From positions 54,227,899-54,291,898 of the forward strand of contig CP136067.1 of the NCBI GenBank assembly GCA_032622095.1: 64,000 nt of DNA, given 5' to 3'. Numbering within the stretch: the first letter of the stretch is position 1; each line of letters opens with the position of its first letter. Below are positions 33,605 through 45,088 of the stretch, in pieces. The notes under the pieces were generated by a model that was given only the letters and a program-made list of their open reading frames with translations, had not been told where the DNA came from and made no database searches. The stretch comes from Siphonodentalium dalli (taxonomy: Eukaryota > Mollusca > Scaphopoda > Gadilida > Siphonodentaliidae). The position numbers and the translations under genes are program-made.

Positions 33605-34957
33605 TAGAGCTGAAACGCATGACCCATTCTTCTAACCGGTTAACCATCGGGGTTAACCGGATTTCAACCGCTTAACCGCTAAATTTCTAGCGGACTTCTC
33701 TCACACTAATTATGTCGACATTATGCCATGCTCCAGGGACAAACCTATGTGAGAAGTAGTAGCTGAAATAAAGACCTTATTCACGGCATTTAACGATATT
33801 CAAAAACACGCATTCACTGTTCTTTTGCTGGCTCTCGTGAGTCGTGATGGGGAATGAGCAAGTGAAATTTGTGAATGGCAGGGGAGATCGCTTATTTGCC
33901 GTGATCAGCATATGTTTGGGCATTTGTAAAACGAGTAAAATAGTATGGGTATTGGTAAAACGAGTAACAAAACTATATATTAAAGATCTGTAATATATCA
34001 TTATCATCATTGGTATATCCTCAAATGCATTATATATAAAGACAAGAAAGTAATAACTAGGGAACAAAAAGGAAGGTCAGTTAGGTCAGACTCGCAGTCC
34101 TATTCAGTATTCGAGCTATTTGTCGGTATCGTGATAGCGGACACTAGTGTTGGGAGGTTATATAATTTACGTTTCGGTTTTACTTTTAGTATGCAATCAC
34201 TTAACATATAGCAATTACTGCCAAATTGAGTGTTAATTAGTCCCACAGGCACAACCAGTTACAGAGTAGCATGGAGCATCAATTAAATTTCCTTGATACA
34301 AGGGAAGATTATTGAAGAAGTTTTGGGTTGCTTCAACTACGATGTCTGTTTGGTCACTCAATTGAATTGATCATATTAAATCACAACAGGGAGGAAGAAC
34401 GGGAAGAGTGAAGACATTGTGCAGCTGATCTCAATCTTCAAACTTTGTCGACTTACATAGTTTTTATAAACTCTACTGTAAAACAGTTTTATATATAGTA
34501 TGTCGTGGTGTGATTCCAATTTGAATCCATGTTGCTTCGTGCAGTATTAACTATTAAGTTACGAAAGCACGCATTGCCACACAACGCCACTTTTACATTG
34601 TCACTTCCTTGTGTGCATTCAGACTTGATACACAGTGACTGCACACGTGCTTTTGTCGGAAGAAAACTTCAAAGGGTCAGAATTGATTGAAGGTCGCCGA
34701 CACTTCCAGACAGGTCGAGAATTGCTACTAAGTATCTGATATTACCGCGTGTACCAATTAATGCTTGCATTGCACTCTACTATCGGTGACACAGGATTTA
34801 GTATTAGTTTTGCATCATTTAACCTAATATTTTGAGGATTATTCACGTTCACATTCAACTGACAACGGGATGCGGTTACGTCCGGTTCATTTTTTTCTAA
34901 CCGGTTACGTCGCTAACCGGATGCTAACCGGTTAACCGTCTAACCGTTTCAGCTCTA
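33605..34957. mobile_element. hAT transposon with 8-bp target duplication
   Basis: The inverted termini are TAGAGCTGAAACG. The flanking repeat is GTTGGGAG (33597-33604 and 34958-34965). Subterminal 'ctaaccggttaacc' repeats occur in inverted orientation at both ends. Length is 1,353 bp. Open frames inside show no transposase motif, so it is non-autonomous or decayed. It sits just past the stop codon of a LINE, probably in the LINE 3' untranslated region. Confidence 0.88.
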
Positions 34958-34965
34958 GTTGGGAG

Positions 34966-37305
34966 GAGCGCTATTGATGTTCTCCCACGGCCGACTTGAA
35001 TGTATCTAAGTCGGCAGCGTTGACTGTGGTATCGTCCAGATGGTTCCAGTCAATCACTGTTCTTGGAAAGAAGGAGTTTCCAAATTGATCCGTGTTTGGC
35101 GGGATCAGTTCGAATGCACTTTCGTTGTTTACAGTTCGTTTTTCTACGATGTTATCACTAACAAAATCGTCGAACTTTTTAGCTTTCCTCTTTCTTCTTG
35201 GTTTATACTCTAGTGATCCGAATAATAGTAGGGGTCGGAATAATAGTAGGGGGTGGAAAATTTGCCAAATTTTAATAATAGTAGGGGTCGGAATAATAGT
35301 AGGGGGTGGAAATGTCAATGAAAAAGGAGATCATTGAAGAACACTGATTTAATTATCAAACAAAAACTTATAATAAACACTCCTCGACCCAGCACGGACA
35401 ACGTCTGGTTCTTGCAGAACCTTTTCAATGTCATTGATTTGAACGGATAACACTGCGTCAACACTTTTATACGAATTTTCAGTTCCAGCACAAGGCTCGA
35501 AAAATCTAATTTTCTTTGGTCGGAATCGGTCCACCAACTACTCAATTGTGTTCTAATTAAAGAAACTTTCAAACGTGAGCCCCAGACGTTGATTAACTTC
35601 TTAGTTAATAACGCGTCAATTGTAAAAAAAAACACAGACATAACGCGTTGTCACCTTTGTTCGCCTCACTGAACGATAAACAATACCCGCAGAGGGGGGT
35701 CTGTCTATTGCAATAGGGTCGCACGAATTGCAAAATAGCGACACGTGCGAGGATGGAGTTACTTCCCATCGATCAAATCATTGATTATATTGCGATGCCA
35801 GACGGTTGCGCGAATTCTTTGAACGTATTCCGTTTTATGCATGCCATTTGATTAAAAACTACGAATAATGCGATCATTCATGGAGTATGGGTGATCAAAA
35901 TTACCGACCCCTTAACCACCTTATAAAATAGTGCTAGTCTCTGCTCTGATCTTCTTGATTCTAGTGATGGTAACTCTAGATCCTTGAGCATGGTTGTCAC
36001 ACAGCCTTTTTCTCTTGATCGGTAGTCTTGTTTGATGAATCGCGCTGCTCTTCGTTGGACCCTCTTTAGTTTTGATTTGTCTTTCTCGTAGTATGGGTCC
36101 CAGATTGTTGCTGCGTATTCTAGTTGGGGGCGAAAAAGTGCTATATATGATGTTTTCCTGAAATCCCTTGGGCAGTGTCTCAGGTTTCGTCGAATGAAGC
36201 CCAGGGTTGGATTTGATTTCTTTGTGATGGTATCTATGTGGTGCTGCCATGTCATGTCGTTTGCGAATTGGACACCGAGGTAGGAGTTGTGATTTACCTC
36301 TTGTAGGAATTGTCCCGCTAGTTGGTAGAAGCGTTGGGTTTTCTGCTTTAGGCTCATGATGTAGCATTTGGATGGATTGAAACGCATTCCCCATTTTATG
36401 GCCCACTGTTCTAGGTTACATAGGTCCTGTTGTAGTATTTCATGATCTTTATAGCTATTTATCTGTCGGTAGAGCAGGCAATCATCTGCGAACAATCGGA
36501 CTTGTGATTTTACAGTGTCCGGTAGGTCGTTGATGTGGCATAGGAAGAGGAGCGGTCCTAACACTGTTCCTTGTGGTACCCCTGATAATACCTCTGCCTC
36601 TTCAGAGAAATCTCCTTCCAGTGCCACTCTCATCTTTCTTTCTTTTAAGAATGACATTAGCCACTGGTGGATCGGGCCTGTGATTCCGTAGTGTTTTAGC
36701 TTGACTAGTAGGCTGTCATAAGGCACAGTGTCAAAGGCCTTAGAGAAGTCAAGGATGGCCATATCTATCTGCTTCTTGTCAAGTGAATTTAGGATGTCAT
36801 GTGTTGTCACTGCCACTCTGCCAGTTGGGTTTCGCAGGAGTATCCACTACGGAAGCCATGGTTTAGATTTGTTAGGATATTGTATTTTTCCAGATGTTCA
36901 AGGATGTGGCGGCAGATGAGGTGTTCCAGCATCTTGCATGGTACTGATGTTAGGGAGACTGGTCGGTAGTTCTCTGCTAGGTGTCTATCTCCTTTCTTGT
37001 ATACCGGTGCTATGTTAGCACTGCGCCAGTCGATTGGTAATGTACCTGTGTCCAGTGAGTGTTGAAAGATTAGTCTGAAGGCAGGTGCCAGTTGTTTTGC
37101 ATACTTCTTCAAGATCATGTTGGGTATTCCATCTGGGCCAGATGCTTTTGAGGGGTTCAATCTCTTCAGCAAGGCTTCAACTCCGTTCACTGCCACTGTT
37201 AGTTGGTGTTTGGTAAATACTGAGTGGAATTGCTTTACTAGGACTTCTGCTTTGCCTTTTGAGTCTTCAACTAGTTTTCCGAGATGTTTTAGTGGTAGAA
37301 AACAA
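34966..37305 (-). mobile_element. 5'-truncated LINE retrotransposon (reverse transcriptase)
   Basis: On the minus strand a frame from about 37305 gives LNPSKASGPDGIP, DWRSANIAPVYKKGDR, AENYRPVSLTSVPCK and HGFRSGYSCETQLA. A frameshift near 36810 follows, then AILDFSKAFDTVPYDSLL, SGVPQGTVLGPLLFL, RLFADDCLLYR, LRPQLEYA-type (ALFRPQLEYAATIWDP) and VQRRAARFIKQDY. The catalytic Asp residues of DFSKAFD and FADD are present. After a 0.67-kb interruption (35219-35890) the tail resumes: NSFFPRTVIDWNHLDD and stop at 34971. The endonuclease half is missing, as in ordinary 5' truncation. The motif style is RTE-X/CR1/Jockey-like; clade not resolved. Confidence 0.85.
35219..35890. mobile_element. Insertion within the LINE, ~0.67 kb
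   Basis: LINE coding sequence stops after VVKG-S at about 35895 and resumes before KPRRKRKAKK at about 35210. Both junctions carry GTGATC (35213-35218 and 35891-35896), a candidate 6-bp duplication. The left end holds two repeats of 'ggaataatagtagggggtgg'. No inverted termini or coding motif identify the class. Confidence 0.55.
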
Positions 37306-37794
37306 TATAGTAGATTGTAGATTGATATGATATAGGTTGAGACTACAGCAGCTGCATCACTCTGGTTAACAGTGAAATAAAATTGCAGCAATAGCAGTAA
37401 GACAGGCATCAAAGGTTTGCCGCCGGTTGTCAACGACATGTCATTGACAAAGTAGGTCACTTGCTGCATGACGTGTACTATTGAAATATGTCATTAAAAT
37501 TGAGGTCACTCCGGTCAGGTCTGTGCTTTGATGATCAGTGGACCACTAGCGACTGATCTATTAATACAATGTGTTTCAAGAAAATGGCATCGTATTGTCC
37601 ACACATGTAAATTGATACAATGCGGTCTGTTGGCCTCGCGGTTACTCTGTGATAAATATGGAATGCTTATCACTTTTATTACTTATTGTGGGGGATTACC
37701 TTAATTTTGTGTTAGATACTGATTCAACATTGACCTTTCTCGTTCATGACGACCGCTGCTTACTTGCCTGAATAGGTAATAACAACATGCAATT

Positions 37795-37890
37795 TGTGTA
37801 TCGAGATACGTATCGTTTGAACGCCCGTATCGATGACTGTATCGTCAGTGCTGTATCGCGGTCCAATCGATGTATCGTTACACCCCTACG
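37795..37890. mobile_element. hAT terminal fragment with 'gtatcgatacg' subterminal repeats
   Basis: The sequence ends '...tgtatcgttacacccctac', the complement of a TAGGGGTGTAACGATACA-type hAT terminus, preceded by 'cgatacgtatcg' and 'gtatcgatgactgtatcg' repeats. The opposite end was not found; similar cgtatcg motifs occur at 46875-46915. Confidence 0.5.
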
Positions 37891-37899
37891 TTTGTCACA

Positions 37900-40130
37900 A
37901 AATTGTCCCCTCTTTTCACCAAAAGGGTCAAAATTCTGAATGGCATAAAAAATAACCAAAATTTTTTCTATATTAAAGTTATATTGTCTATAATAGATAT
38001 AGCAGTTAGTTTCATTACAAAAGCAAAATTTCATCTACATCTGTATAATGCTCATTGTCATTGCGTGTGTATGCATGCATCCATCAGACAATGGTTTCGG
38101 GATGATAGCTTTAATTTGGGTTATCGGATTGGGACCAAATTTGGTATGGAGTTTACCAGTCAAAGGACAGGTCCATTTCAATTGTAGAGTTCTTCCGATG
38201 ATTTTTACCAGAGTTATGGCACTTTTTTACTTAGAATTTTATCGTTTTGGAGGTTTCTGGATGATAACTTCATTCCAGGTTTGGTCATTGGAATGGAACC
38301 AAAATTAGTATGCCAGTCCAAAATTCAGGTCAAGTTCAAATATGGGTAATTTGAATCTAAATTGTCTCTCTTAAATTTGTTCTGGTTTCAGATCATTCAC
38401 TACAATAACACTAATTCCACTTTTCAAACCAGGAAACATAATATATCTGCAGCCGCCCTTGAAATTTCCATTTTTTCCTACGGCATTTCTTAAGAATTGT
38501 ATGAATTACTATATTGTTTTCTACAGCTTTTTCTATGGCAATGCCTTTTGCCATGGCTAATTTTGAGGTCTGACTGTAGTGTGTCTGGTTTGTCCCAATG
38601 TGTGCTGGATGGCTAAATCCTCTGACTTGCAGTGGTTTAACAAGGAAGATCTGACATAGTATTAGTAGTAATCCTGTACACGTGCGCTGTTCAGAGAGCT
38701 TTATCCTTTGATGGACTTGATGGTGGCGGTTGAGCGTATGATGTCTGTCCTTGGTAATCCGCTAACATAATCCATGTGACAATCAAAACACTTGTCACCT
38801 GGCGGATGACATTGCTTTCGGGTAGCAAACTGAGTTTTAAAAGTGATGAAAGGATACAAACATGTAGATTCAACGTAAAAAATGTATACATGTATATCTT
38901 GACCGAACATAATCCATTATTTGGACTCTATCAAATTTTGGACAAATTGGGCCCACAAAGACCTTATTAAGATAGTGAACACTGAACAGTCATTATTTTG
39001 TCATTTTGTGAAGCTAAATTTGATAACCACAGAATGTCTCGTGATATATATGCAATATTTAATATACAAATTATTAAGTGATAGAATTAATTCAATTTAC
39101 GACCACATGGTTTTGTTTATGTATTCCTTACACTTACGATTGCTACCGCGTAACTCATGTCATACAAATGGTAAAGAGGCAGTCTCGGAATAAAAACAGC
39201 ATTTCGCTATCCCAATATCTTGGCTGGTTTTCTTACAAGCAGACTTGGACTAACACCAATGTTGGCAAGCGGTTAATTGACAACATTGGTACTCTGTCTG
39301 CTACCACTATCCTCAAAGTAATTGACTTGAAAAACGGGGTGATATGCCGATGATGACCGTAGTATTACCGGTAGTATACGGTATCCACAGGTAAAAAGAT
39401 GGTCACTCTGTGAGAGTTACTGTAGCATCCGTTATGATACTGTATTCTTTTAGAGGGGCATCACACCAAAAGTCGGGGGGGGGGGGGGGGGGAAATATAT
39501 GAGTATCTCGTTAAGTTACACAGATATAAGGAGAATCACTGCACGCGTAATGCCAATCTCATTGTGGCCTGACACCAGGTGATGGGTCAAGTTTATCATT
39601 TGACAGCTGAAACAATGTCATCAACTTCAAAGTCGTGTAAAGTCACAGCCTAATACATTGTGGGGTACTCAGCTGGAAGTCAGTGGAAGATTTATACAAT
39701 GAAGACCAATAATGTTGCATTCACAAAAACTGCATGTGATTAGTGCTGTAACTGATATATGGATATCCGGTGACAACTGTCAGCCACCTGTTAAACTGTG
39801 GTTAACCGCTATGTAATACACAAAATGCCAATGACAAAAACTAACATATTCAGGTCCCTCATCAGCACGAGATTAACAACTGTAGCTTTTAAACATGTGT
39901 ACTTTAATATTAATTTTGCCACAAACTTTATCACTCAGAGGGGTATATTGTCGAAACTACGCATATTAAAAATCAAAATCTGGTGCGAAATAAAAAATCG
40001 TTCATGAAGGGCAAGTTACATAGTCTGGCTTTGGCGGCTTAACATCAAAGATGGATGATGTCGGCTATGATGTTCAGATATCCGGTAAAACACGTGCACT
40101 GAATCATCGGCTAACAGGGATTTTTTTAGG
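37900..40130. other. dsRBM intron 1 stretch, weak repeats only
   Basis: A HINE-core-like relic (agagttatggcacttttt, atgataacttcattcc; 38050-38330) and a G-homopolymer (39475-39492) are the only structures seen. Confidence 0.4.
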
Positions 40131-40284
40131 TGTCCTCAGGGTCGGGTAAACGGTCCCATTCCCAATGGGAAAAAGGCACCTTTATTCCCAATTTTCAACC
40201 ACCAAATTCCCAATTGCAGGCAGGTATATAATATCATCGGGTTTATTGAATAATTATCAAAGTTTGACAGTTATTATAGTAAAT

Positions 40285-40640
40285 ACGTCACTCGCTTGGG
40301 AGGAATTCCCACAAATAAACATAGCAGGGCGAGCCAGGTGTTTACCTCCCCGCATTCATTTGAAATTGGCCGCATCCGACTTGTAAGCCAGTATATATTA
40401 CTTTCGCACACGTGGTTGCTAGGATTATCTCATTATCAGGGGGACGCACCATGTTCTTCCAGAATACACATCCCCCCGCATTCCGTTAAATGTGGACTCA
40501 TCGGTTTACGATTAAGCCGTGTATCCATGACGTTTGCGCACGTTTTCAGCAGGATTATCTCATTATTAGGGGGGACGCACCATGTGGTTTCCGGAATACA
40601 CATTTTTTACTGTGGCAGCGTGGGGCTCCATTTAAACAAA
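40285..40640. repeat. ~125-130 bp tandem repeat, about two and a half units
   Basis: Shared blocks are aggattatctcattatcagg / aggattatctcattattagg, gggacgcaccatgt, ccagaatacaca / ccggaatacaca, and a repeated ccccgcattc. The reading frame 40296-40805 runs through the repeats and then AEKKKLAELCIKYKNFTSSP; it has no recognised family and may be open by chance. Confidence 0.6.
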
Positions 40641-41228
40641 TATAATCTTGCAGAGAAGAAAAAGCTTGCCGAGTTATGTATAAAATATAAAAATTTCACG
40701 TCCTCACCAGCTGTCCTCGCTGTTAATTTTATTAACATTTGCTGGAATTCTGAGCATTTGATTGTGTTCTCCAACAGAAAGCACTGTTTTCAGCTGATTG
40801 TTTAAACTTCATAATTGTGTTTATCTGTCGTCAGTCATCCTACATCTCAAATCGCTGAAGAACACCCAATAGTTAGAATACCTGAGACAGTCACATGACC
40901 TAATATTTGCCCAGTCCTGCAATCACAATAAACAGCTGCCGCGATTTGCATGTATGAAAATTTATACATGTCTAGCAATATTCTTCCCGATTGAGAGCGA
41001 TAACAAGTTGGGTAGCACTGCAATACAAACAGGTCAAGCATGACACGTCTATTTATAAATTCTGCGAGTTTTAGTTCAATGTGTCATCTGTCAAGTTGTC
41101 AACACATGGCTTTTTACCGTTCGTGTTTGCTGATTTACTACTGTTTAATACAAGCTCTGTGTAAACATTATGTGAGTTCGCCAAACAGTTAATAAATCAA
41201 ATTATGATGATATATTGGTAACATATTA

Positions 41229-42044
41229 CTCTCGGGCTCCAAATAAAAGTGCAGGCCCAATTAATAGTGCAGGGGGAGAATTCCATTGAAAGTTAATAAA
41301 AGTGCAGACCCAAATAATAGTGCAGGGGGACTCTGAGCAAAACATCAACATACAGCAACTGTGGTTAAACAAATTATTTTTATATTAGTTCAAGTGTAGG
41401 AATCAACATAATATGTGTCATGTGGTGTTTTATTCAATATTTAAATGTTCTCATGCATTCTATATACCCTGCTGGACAAAACAAGTGTCCACTTAACCGC
41501 AGTGCAGTTAGCGTTGCCACCGCGGACGAAATGCAACTACACTGCGGTTCCACCGGCTAACAACAGTTGGGCTGCGGTGTACTTGCCATTCGGCCATGGT
41601 GTAGTTGCCGCGGTGTACGTTCATTAAACTGAAAAAAGATTATACAAACCCGAAATCTAACCACGATGTACATGCCATTCGGCCGCATTGTAGTTGCCTT
41701 TCGGCCATGGTGTACTTGCCGCTCGGCTGCAGTGTACTTGCCGTTCGGTCGCGGTGCTCAACTGCAGTTACAAACTCTGACACCGCGACCGAACGGCAAA
41801 TACACCGCGGTGCCAATGGACACTTGTTTTGTCCAGCGGGGTACACTGTATTTGAATATGTACATGCAAAAAGTTATAAGTACATCATTTTGATATCAGA
41901 ATAATATAGAAATCTTGAGTTTGTGCTGAATTAAATTTTCATAGCCTCAAAATTAATAAACATGCAAACCCAAATAAGCTCTGTGCAGGGGGGAAATTTC
42001 CCAAGAAAATAAACGTGCATGCATGTTTATTTGGATCCCAAGAG
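41229..42044. mobile_element. TA-flanked element with ~25-bp imperfect inverted termini
   Basis: The left end CTCTCGGGCTCCAAATAAAA and right end, inverted, CTCTTGGGATCCAAATAAAC pair, with TA on each side (41227-41228 and 42045-42046). Subterminal 'aataatagtgcaggggg' repeats are present. A second element is nested inside (41467-41841). Confidence 0.7.
41467..41841. mobile_element. Nested mariner-like MITE with 25-bp inverted termini
   Basis: The ends CCCTGCTGGACAAAACAAGT(GTCCA) and their complement differ at one position, and TA lies on both sides (41465-41466 and 41842-41843). The interior is a ~22-bp minisatellite (gtgtacttgccgttcggtcg-type). Young by terminal identity; no transposase. Confidence 0.82.
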
Positions 42045-42461
42045 TATTGTGTAAATAATGAGTGTAAAGGTTGAAAATAGCGGATATCCGGTTACATGTT
42101 GCGGTTAACCGGCTACAAAAATAGGTCAACCATTTCAGCACTGCACAGGATTTTTTTAGTAACGGTAATTGTAACATTTTTGCTTTTAAGTGCTTCAAAT
42201 TCCGGATGCATCACTGTTTTGAAGCGGTAACCATGACGCGGTGTTGGTGGTTACCGTGGTATGTTACTGCGATATTACCGGGGTGACACCACGTCACAGG
42301 TGGTCAGTTACTTTAGGGACAGCTGTAGGATATTCCCTGCCAATGTCCATGTCACTTCTTTAATAAGGTAGATCATGAGGTCATGGTGAACCATCAATCG
42401 ATCTGACTATGTAGCGGTCGTGTTGTAAATATAGAAGGCCGATGACTTCTCTGCTCGAGAG

Positions 42462-42582
42462 GTCTAAATCTCTTGTTCAGTCTTTAGGTGCTGTGTGTGA
42501 TCATCGAAGTTAAGCAACCTCGAGCTCGGTTAGTCCTTGAATGGGTAACTGGCTTGGGATTCCGGATCATTCCGGGTGCTGC
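42462..42582 (+). pseudogene. 5S-rRNA-like sequence, copy 1
   Basis: The 3' two-thirds match animal 5S rRNA: gatcatcgaagttaagcaac, ctcgagctcggttagtcctt, gaatgggtaactggcttggg, gggtgctgc. This covers the internal promoter region (box A and box C). The 5' third starts gtct at the right distance but is otherwise diverged and cannot pair with the 3' end, and no T-run terminator follows. A pseudogene or a 5S-derived SINE is likely. Confidence 0.7.
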
Positions 42583-42782
42583 CAACTTTCTGTGCAACTC
42601 CCACGCTTCTCTCTCTAGTTCTGTTAAAATGTGGGCTCGTCTGGCCCCTCAGAGGACTTTGTCATGACGCGACCGATCTGGGGGGAGGACTCAGGGTGAG
42701 ATTCAGTGAATCTCAAAAAGAACGGGGTGTAGTGTAGCGGTCGTAGTGTCAATATAAAAGGCCAATGACCTCTGCTCAAGAG

Positions 42783-42895
42783 GTCTTGATCTCTTGGTCA
42801 CAGTCGTTAGACGCTTTGTGTGATCACCGAAGTTAAGCAATGTCGAGCTCGGTTAGTCATTGGATGGGTTATCCGCTTGGGATTCAGGGTGCTGC
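42783..42895 (+). pseudogene. 5S-rRNA-like sequence, copy 2
   Basis: gatcaccgaagttaagcaat, gtcgagctcggttagtcatt and ggatgggttatccgcttggg match 5S rRNA better than copy 1. The 5' third is diverged after gtct. A TATA-like aatataaaag lies about 30 bp before the expected start, where some invertebrate 5S genes have one. The two copies are part of a 323-bp tandem repeat whose upstream gtagcggtcg...aggccgatgac sequence is also shared. Confidence 0.72.
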
Positions 42896-43183
42896 AAACA
42901 TTTGGTGCGACTGCTGCACTTTTCTCTTGTTCTGTTACACTATAATAACCCAATCAGGATAAAATAGATCGATTGGTCTTCCTGGTACAGTGCTCACTGT
43001 TGTAAAAGGAGCTTCATAAGAAATCAGACTAAATTTGTTTTAAAGTATTGCTTGAAAGATAATTATAGAACAATTTAGAGTGACGCACCTTATCCAAGAT
43101 GCATGCTGGCTGTGAAAGACTGATCATGTCTATTTTAGCCCGATCAGGCTGTTACATATCGATGCTTCACCCAGACCTGGATT

Positions 43184-43254
43184 ATGTCATGAATCTCTAC
43201 TCTGGCTGCACCTATTAGTGTTACGGGCGTAGCTAGAGTAAATATTCATGACAT
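43184..43254. repeat. 71-bp foldback
   Basis: Ends atgtcatgaat and attcatgacat are exact complements; inside, ctactctggct pairs with agctagagta. A related half (gccatgaatctccactgtgg) is at 30615. Confidence 0.65.
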
Positions 43255-43259
43255 GATCT

Positions 43260-44285
43260 ATTCTTTAACCCTTTCAGTGCCAAGTCCGATTTTTGTATCA
43301 ACCCATATTTCCTTGATCATTTTTCAAATTTATTGAATATAATGTGATTCATTGATGGAAAGAGCTCAAAGTGTTGTCAGTAAAAATAATTTGTATTGCT
43401 TTTCCCCATGTATTGTAAGTGGTACGTAACGATATCCTTACGTTCATTACATTTTGTGAATTTAGAGTTGTCCTTCCTGCATCAGGTTTACACACATCAA
43501 AGAGACAGCCACCTCATGCCGCTGACGAACATTGAGTCACTGATACGTGGTAATTCACACCCTGATAACTCAGTGTCAGGCTGACAGTGTCATGATAAGC
43601 CGTGATTGATAATCAAGTTATTTCTGCATGCGTTTCACGATCCTTGACTATTTGTCAGGACTCATTTATTTATTTATTGACCTCCATGTGTGAAGAGTGG
43701 CTTACAATATTTACAAATAAGACAAAGTTAAAATATGACATTATGCAAGGGTTACATCTAATAACAAATACATGCATCAACAATTTGGGAAAAAAAGCCA
43801 GTGAAAGAGAGCAAACAGCAAGTAGCTCCATCGAAGTGGCTATGCCATAACCAGACTTTCATTTTTAGATAATGTTGGCGCGCATAGTCCTGCTCGCTGG
43901 GTTTTGGGCCCAGGCGCGCAATTTCTATCAAGATAAAATAAACAGCGGATTGCCGGAAATACATTCATAAATGCCGCGTAAATTGAATTAGTTAACTCAC
44001 GATCGATGTCCAGTGAATCTCTTTGATGGTTTAACACTGCTTAATCCACTATCAATAAGCACAAGTGAATGTTATATATACACACTATGTTTTATATTGT
44101 ACATGCTCCTATATTAATTGTAATTCATAATTATTAATAAAGAATCAATTTAATACTCAGATTCCATGCTGACAGAATATTCAATAATATCAACATCTCC
44201 CAGCCACGTGGTCTCGATTTGATTTTCCAGGAATTTATGCGACGTCATAAGCCATACATAGAAATGTATTTTTAGCTTCGACTCT
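43260..44285. other. dsRBM intron 1 stretch, nothing recognised
   Basis: No bounded element or family motif in the open frames. Confidence 0.35.
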
Positions 44286-44291
44286 CAGACA

Positions 44292-44437
44292 GGTTTTCTG
44301 TGTTAAAATAATTACCCAGGTTGGTTCCTAAATTTGTGATAAATGTTATTAACCTGGGTAACTTTATCACAATCCTCTCCAACCTGGGTAACTTTATCAC
44401 AATTTCGAGAACCTGGGTAACTTTATCACAGAAAACC
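44292..44437. mobile_element. MITE made of 'aacctgggtaactttatcac' repeats
   Basis: The ends ggttttctgtg and cacagaaaacc pair and continue imperfectly to ttacccaggtt. Between them are three to four tandem 'aacctgggtaactttatcac' units. Length is 146 bp. Confidence 0.68.
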
Positions 44438-44849
44438 GGTGAGTGTGACCTGTTCAGAGCGTTGGTGCATCATGAGTACATGACTCAACTGGGCACACCA
44501 CAACAAATTCATGCAGGGATCGGTGATCAAACGTCGGGGCGGGTTGATTGACACCGCACTGTGAAAGTTGTGGAATTGGTAACGAGGTCGCAGCACCTTT
44601 GATCTCGCGACAGTGCGACACATCATACAGGCATTCTCGCAACGCGGTAATAAAACGGAAAATGGGACACATTATTAACCAATCTCGTCTGGGTAGACAC
44701 TGAAAATAGCATTAATGGGTTCCGTCGGCCAACTTCGCTCGCTGTATTTGGCCTAGGTGCGGAATCGATAGCTCGCTGGTTTTCAATTTTAGGCGCGCGA
44801 TGGTGCGCAAGAGCGATCACGCGCATAACGTGTCAGTATTCCCTCCCAG

Positions 44850-45088
44850 AATAGGTTCAGGAGAAAAAGCAGAGGTACTGACTGGCAAGTGAATATTATG
44901 TGTTGAAATTCATTGTTATATCTTGATTGGCAAAGATGGCACTGAATGTTGTTTGGGTTCTGTGCAGTAGGAACGCAAGATTTTTTTATCACTGTGCTGT
45001 GATGATCGTTACCATGTAGTCGTTTCCAAAAAGACCAACATGTCAAAGTATACGGATGTGTTTTCTGAAATTGACACATTCCGTTCAC
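44850..45088 (-). mobile_element. LINE 3' fragment with C-terminal zinc-knuckle-like motif
   Basis: The minus-strand frame reads IQCHLCQSRYNNEFQHIIFT, then C and SVPLLFLLNLFWEGIL. It fits the C-x2-C ... H-x(3-4)-C motif and following helix at the C-terminus of many LINE ORF2 proteins. No reverse-transcriptase block is adjacent, so it is a short 3' remnant if correct. Confidence 0.4.

Larger units (their letters stand above)
42411..42950 (+). repeat. 323-bp tandem repeat carrying the 5S-like sequences
   Basis: 'gtagcggtcg' starts at 42411 and 42734. Both are followed by a TATA-like run, 'aggcc(g/a)atgac', 'gctc(g/a)agaggtct', the 5S-like segment, and 'ct(t)ctctctctagttctgtt' / 'ttctcttgttctgtt'. 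Confidence 0.7.

Noticed and set aside
35878..36816. Longest open frame (312 codons) as a host gene
   Set aside because: It is the reverse-transcriptase core of a 5'-truncated LINE (DFSKAFD, FADD, RPQLEYA motifs) with a frameshift at its start and an insertion at its end.
40296..40805. 169-codon frame as a gene
   Set aside because: It runs through a ~125-bp tandem repeat with repeated protein segments, has no family motif and no splice support. Kept only as a repeat note.
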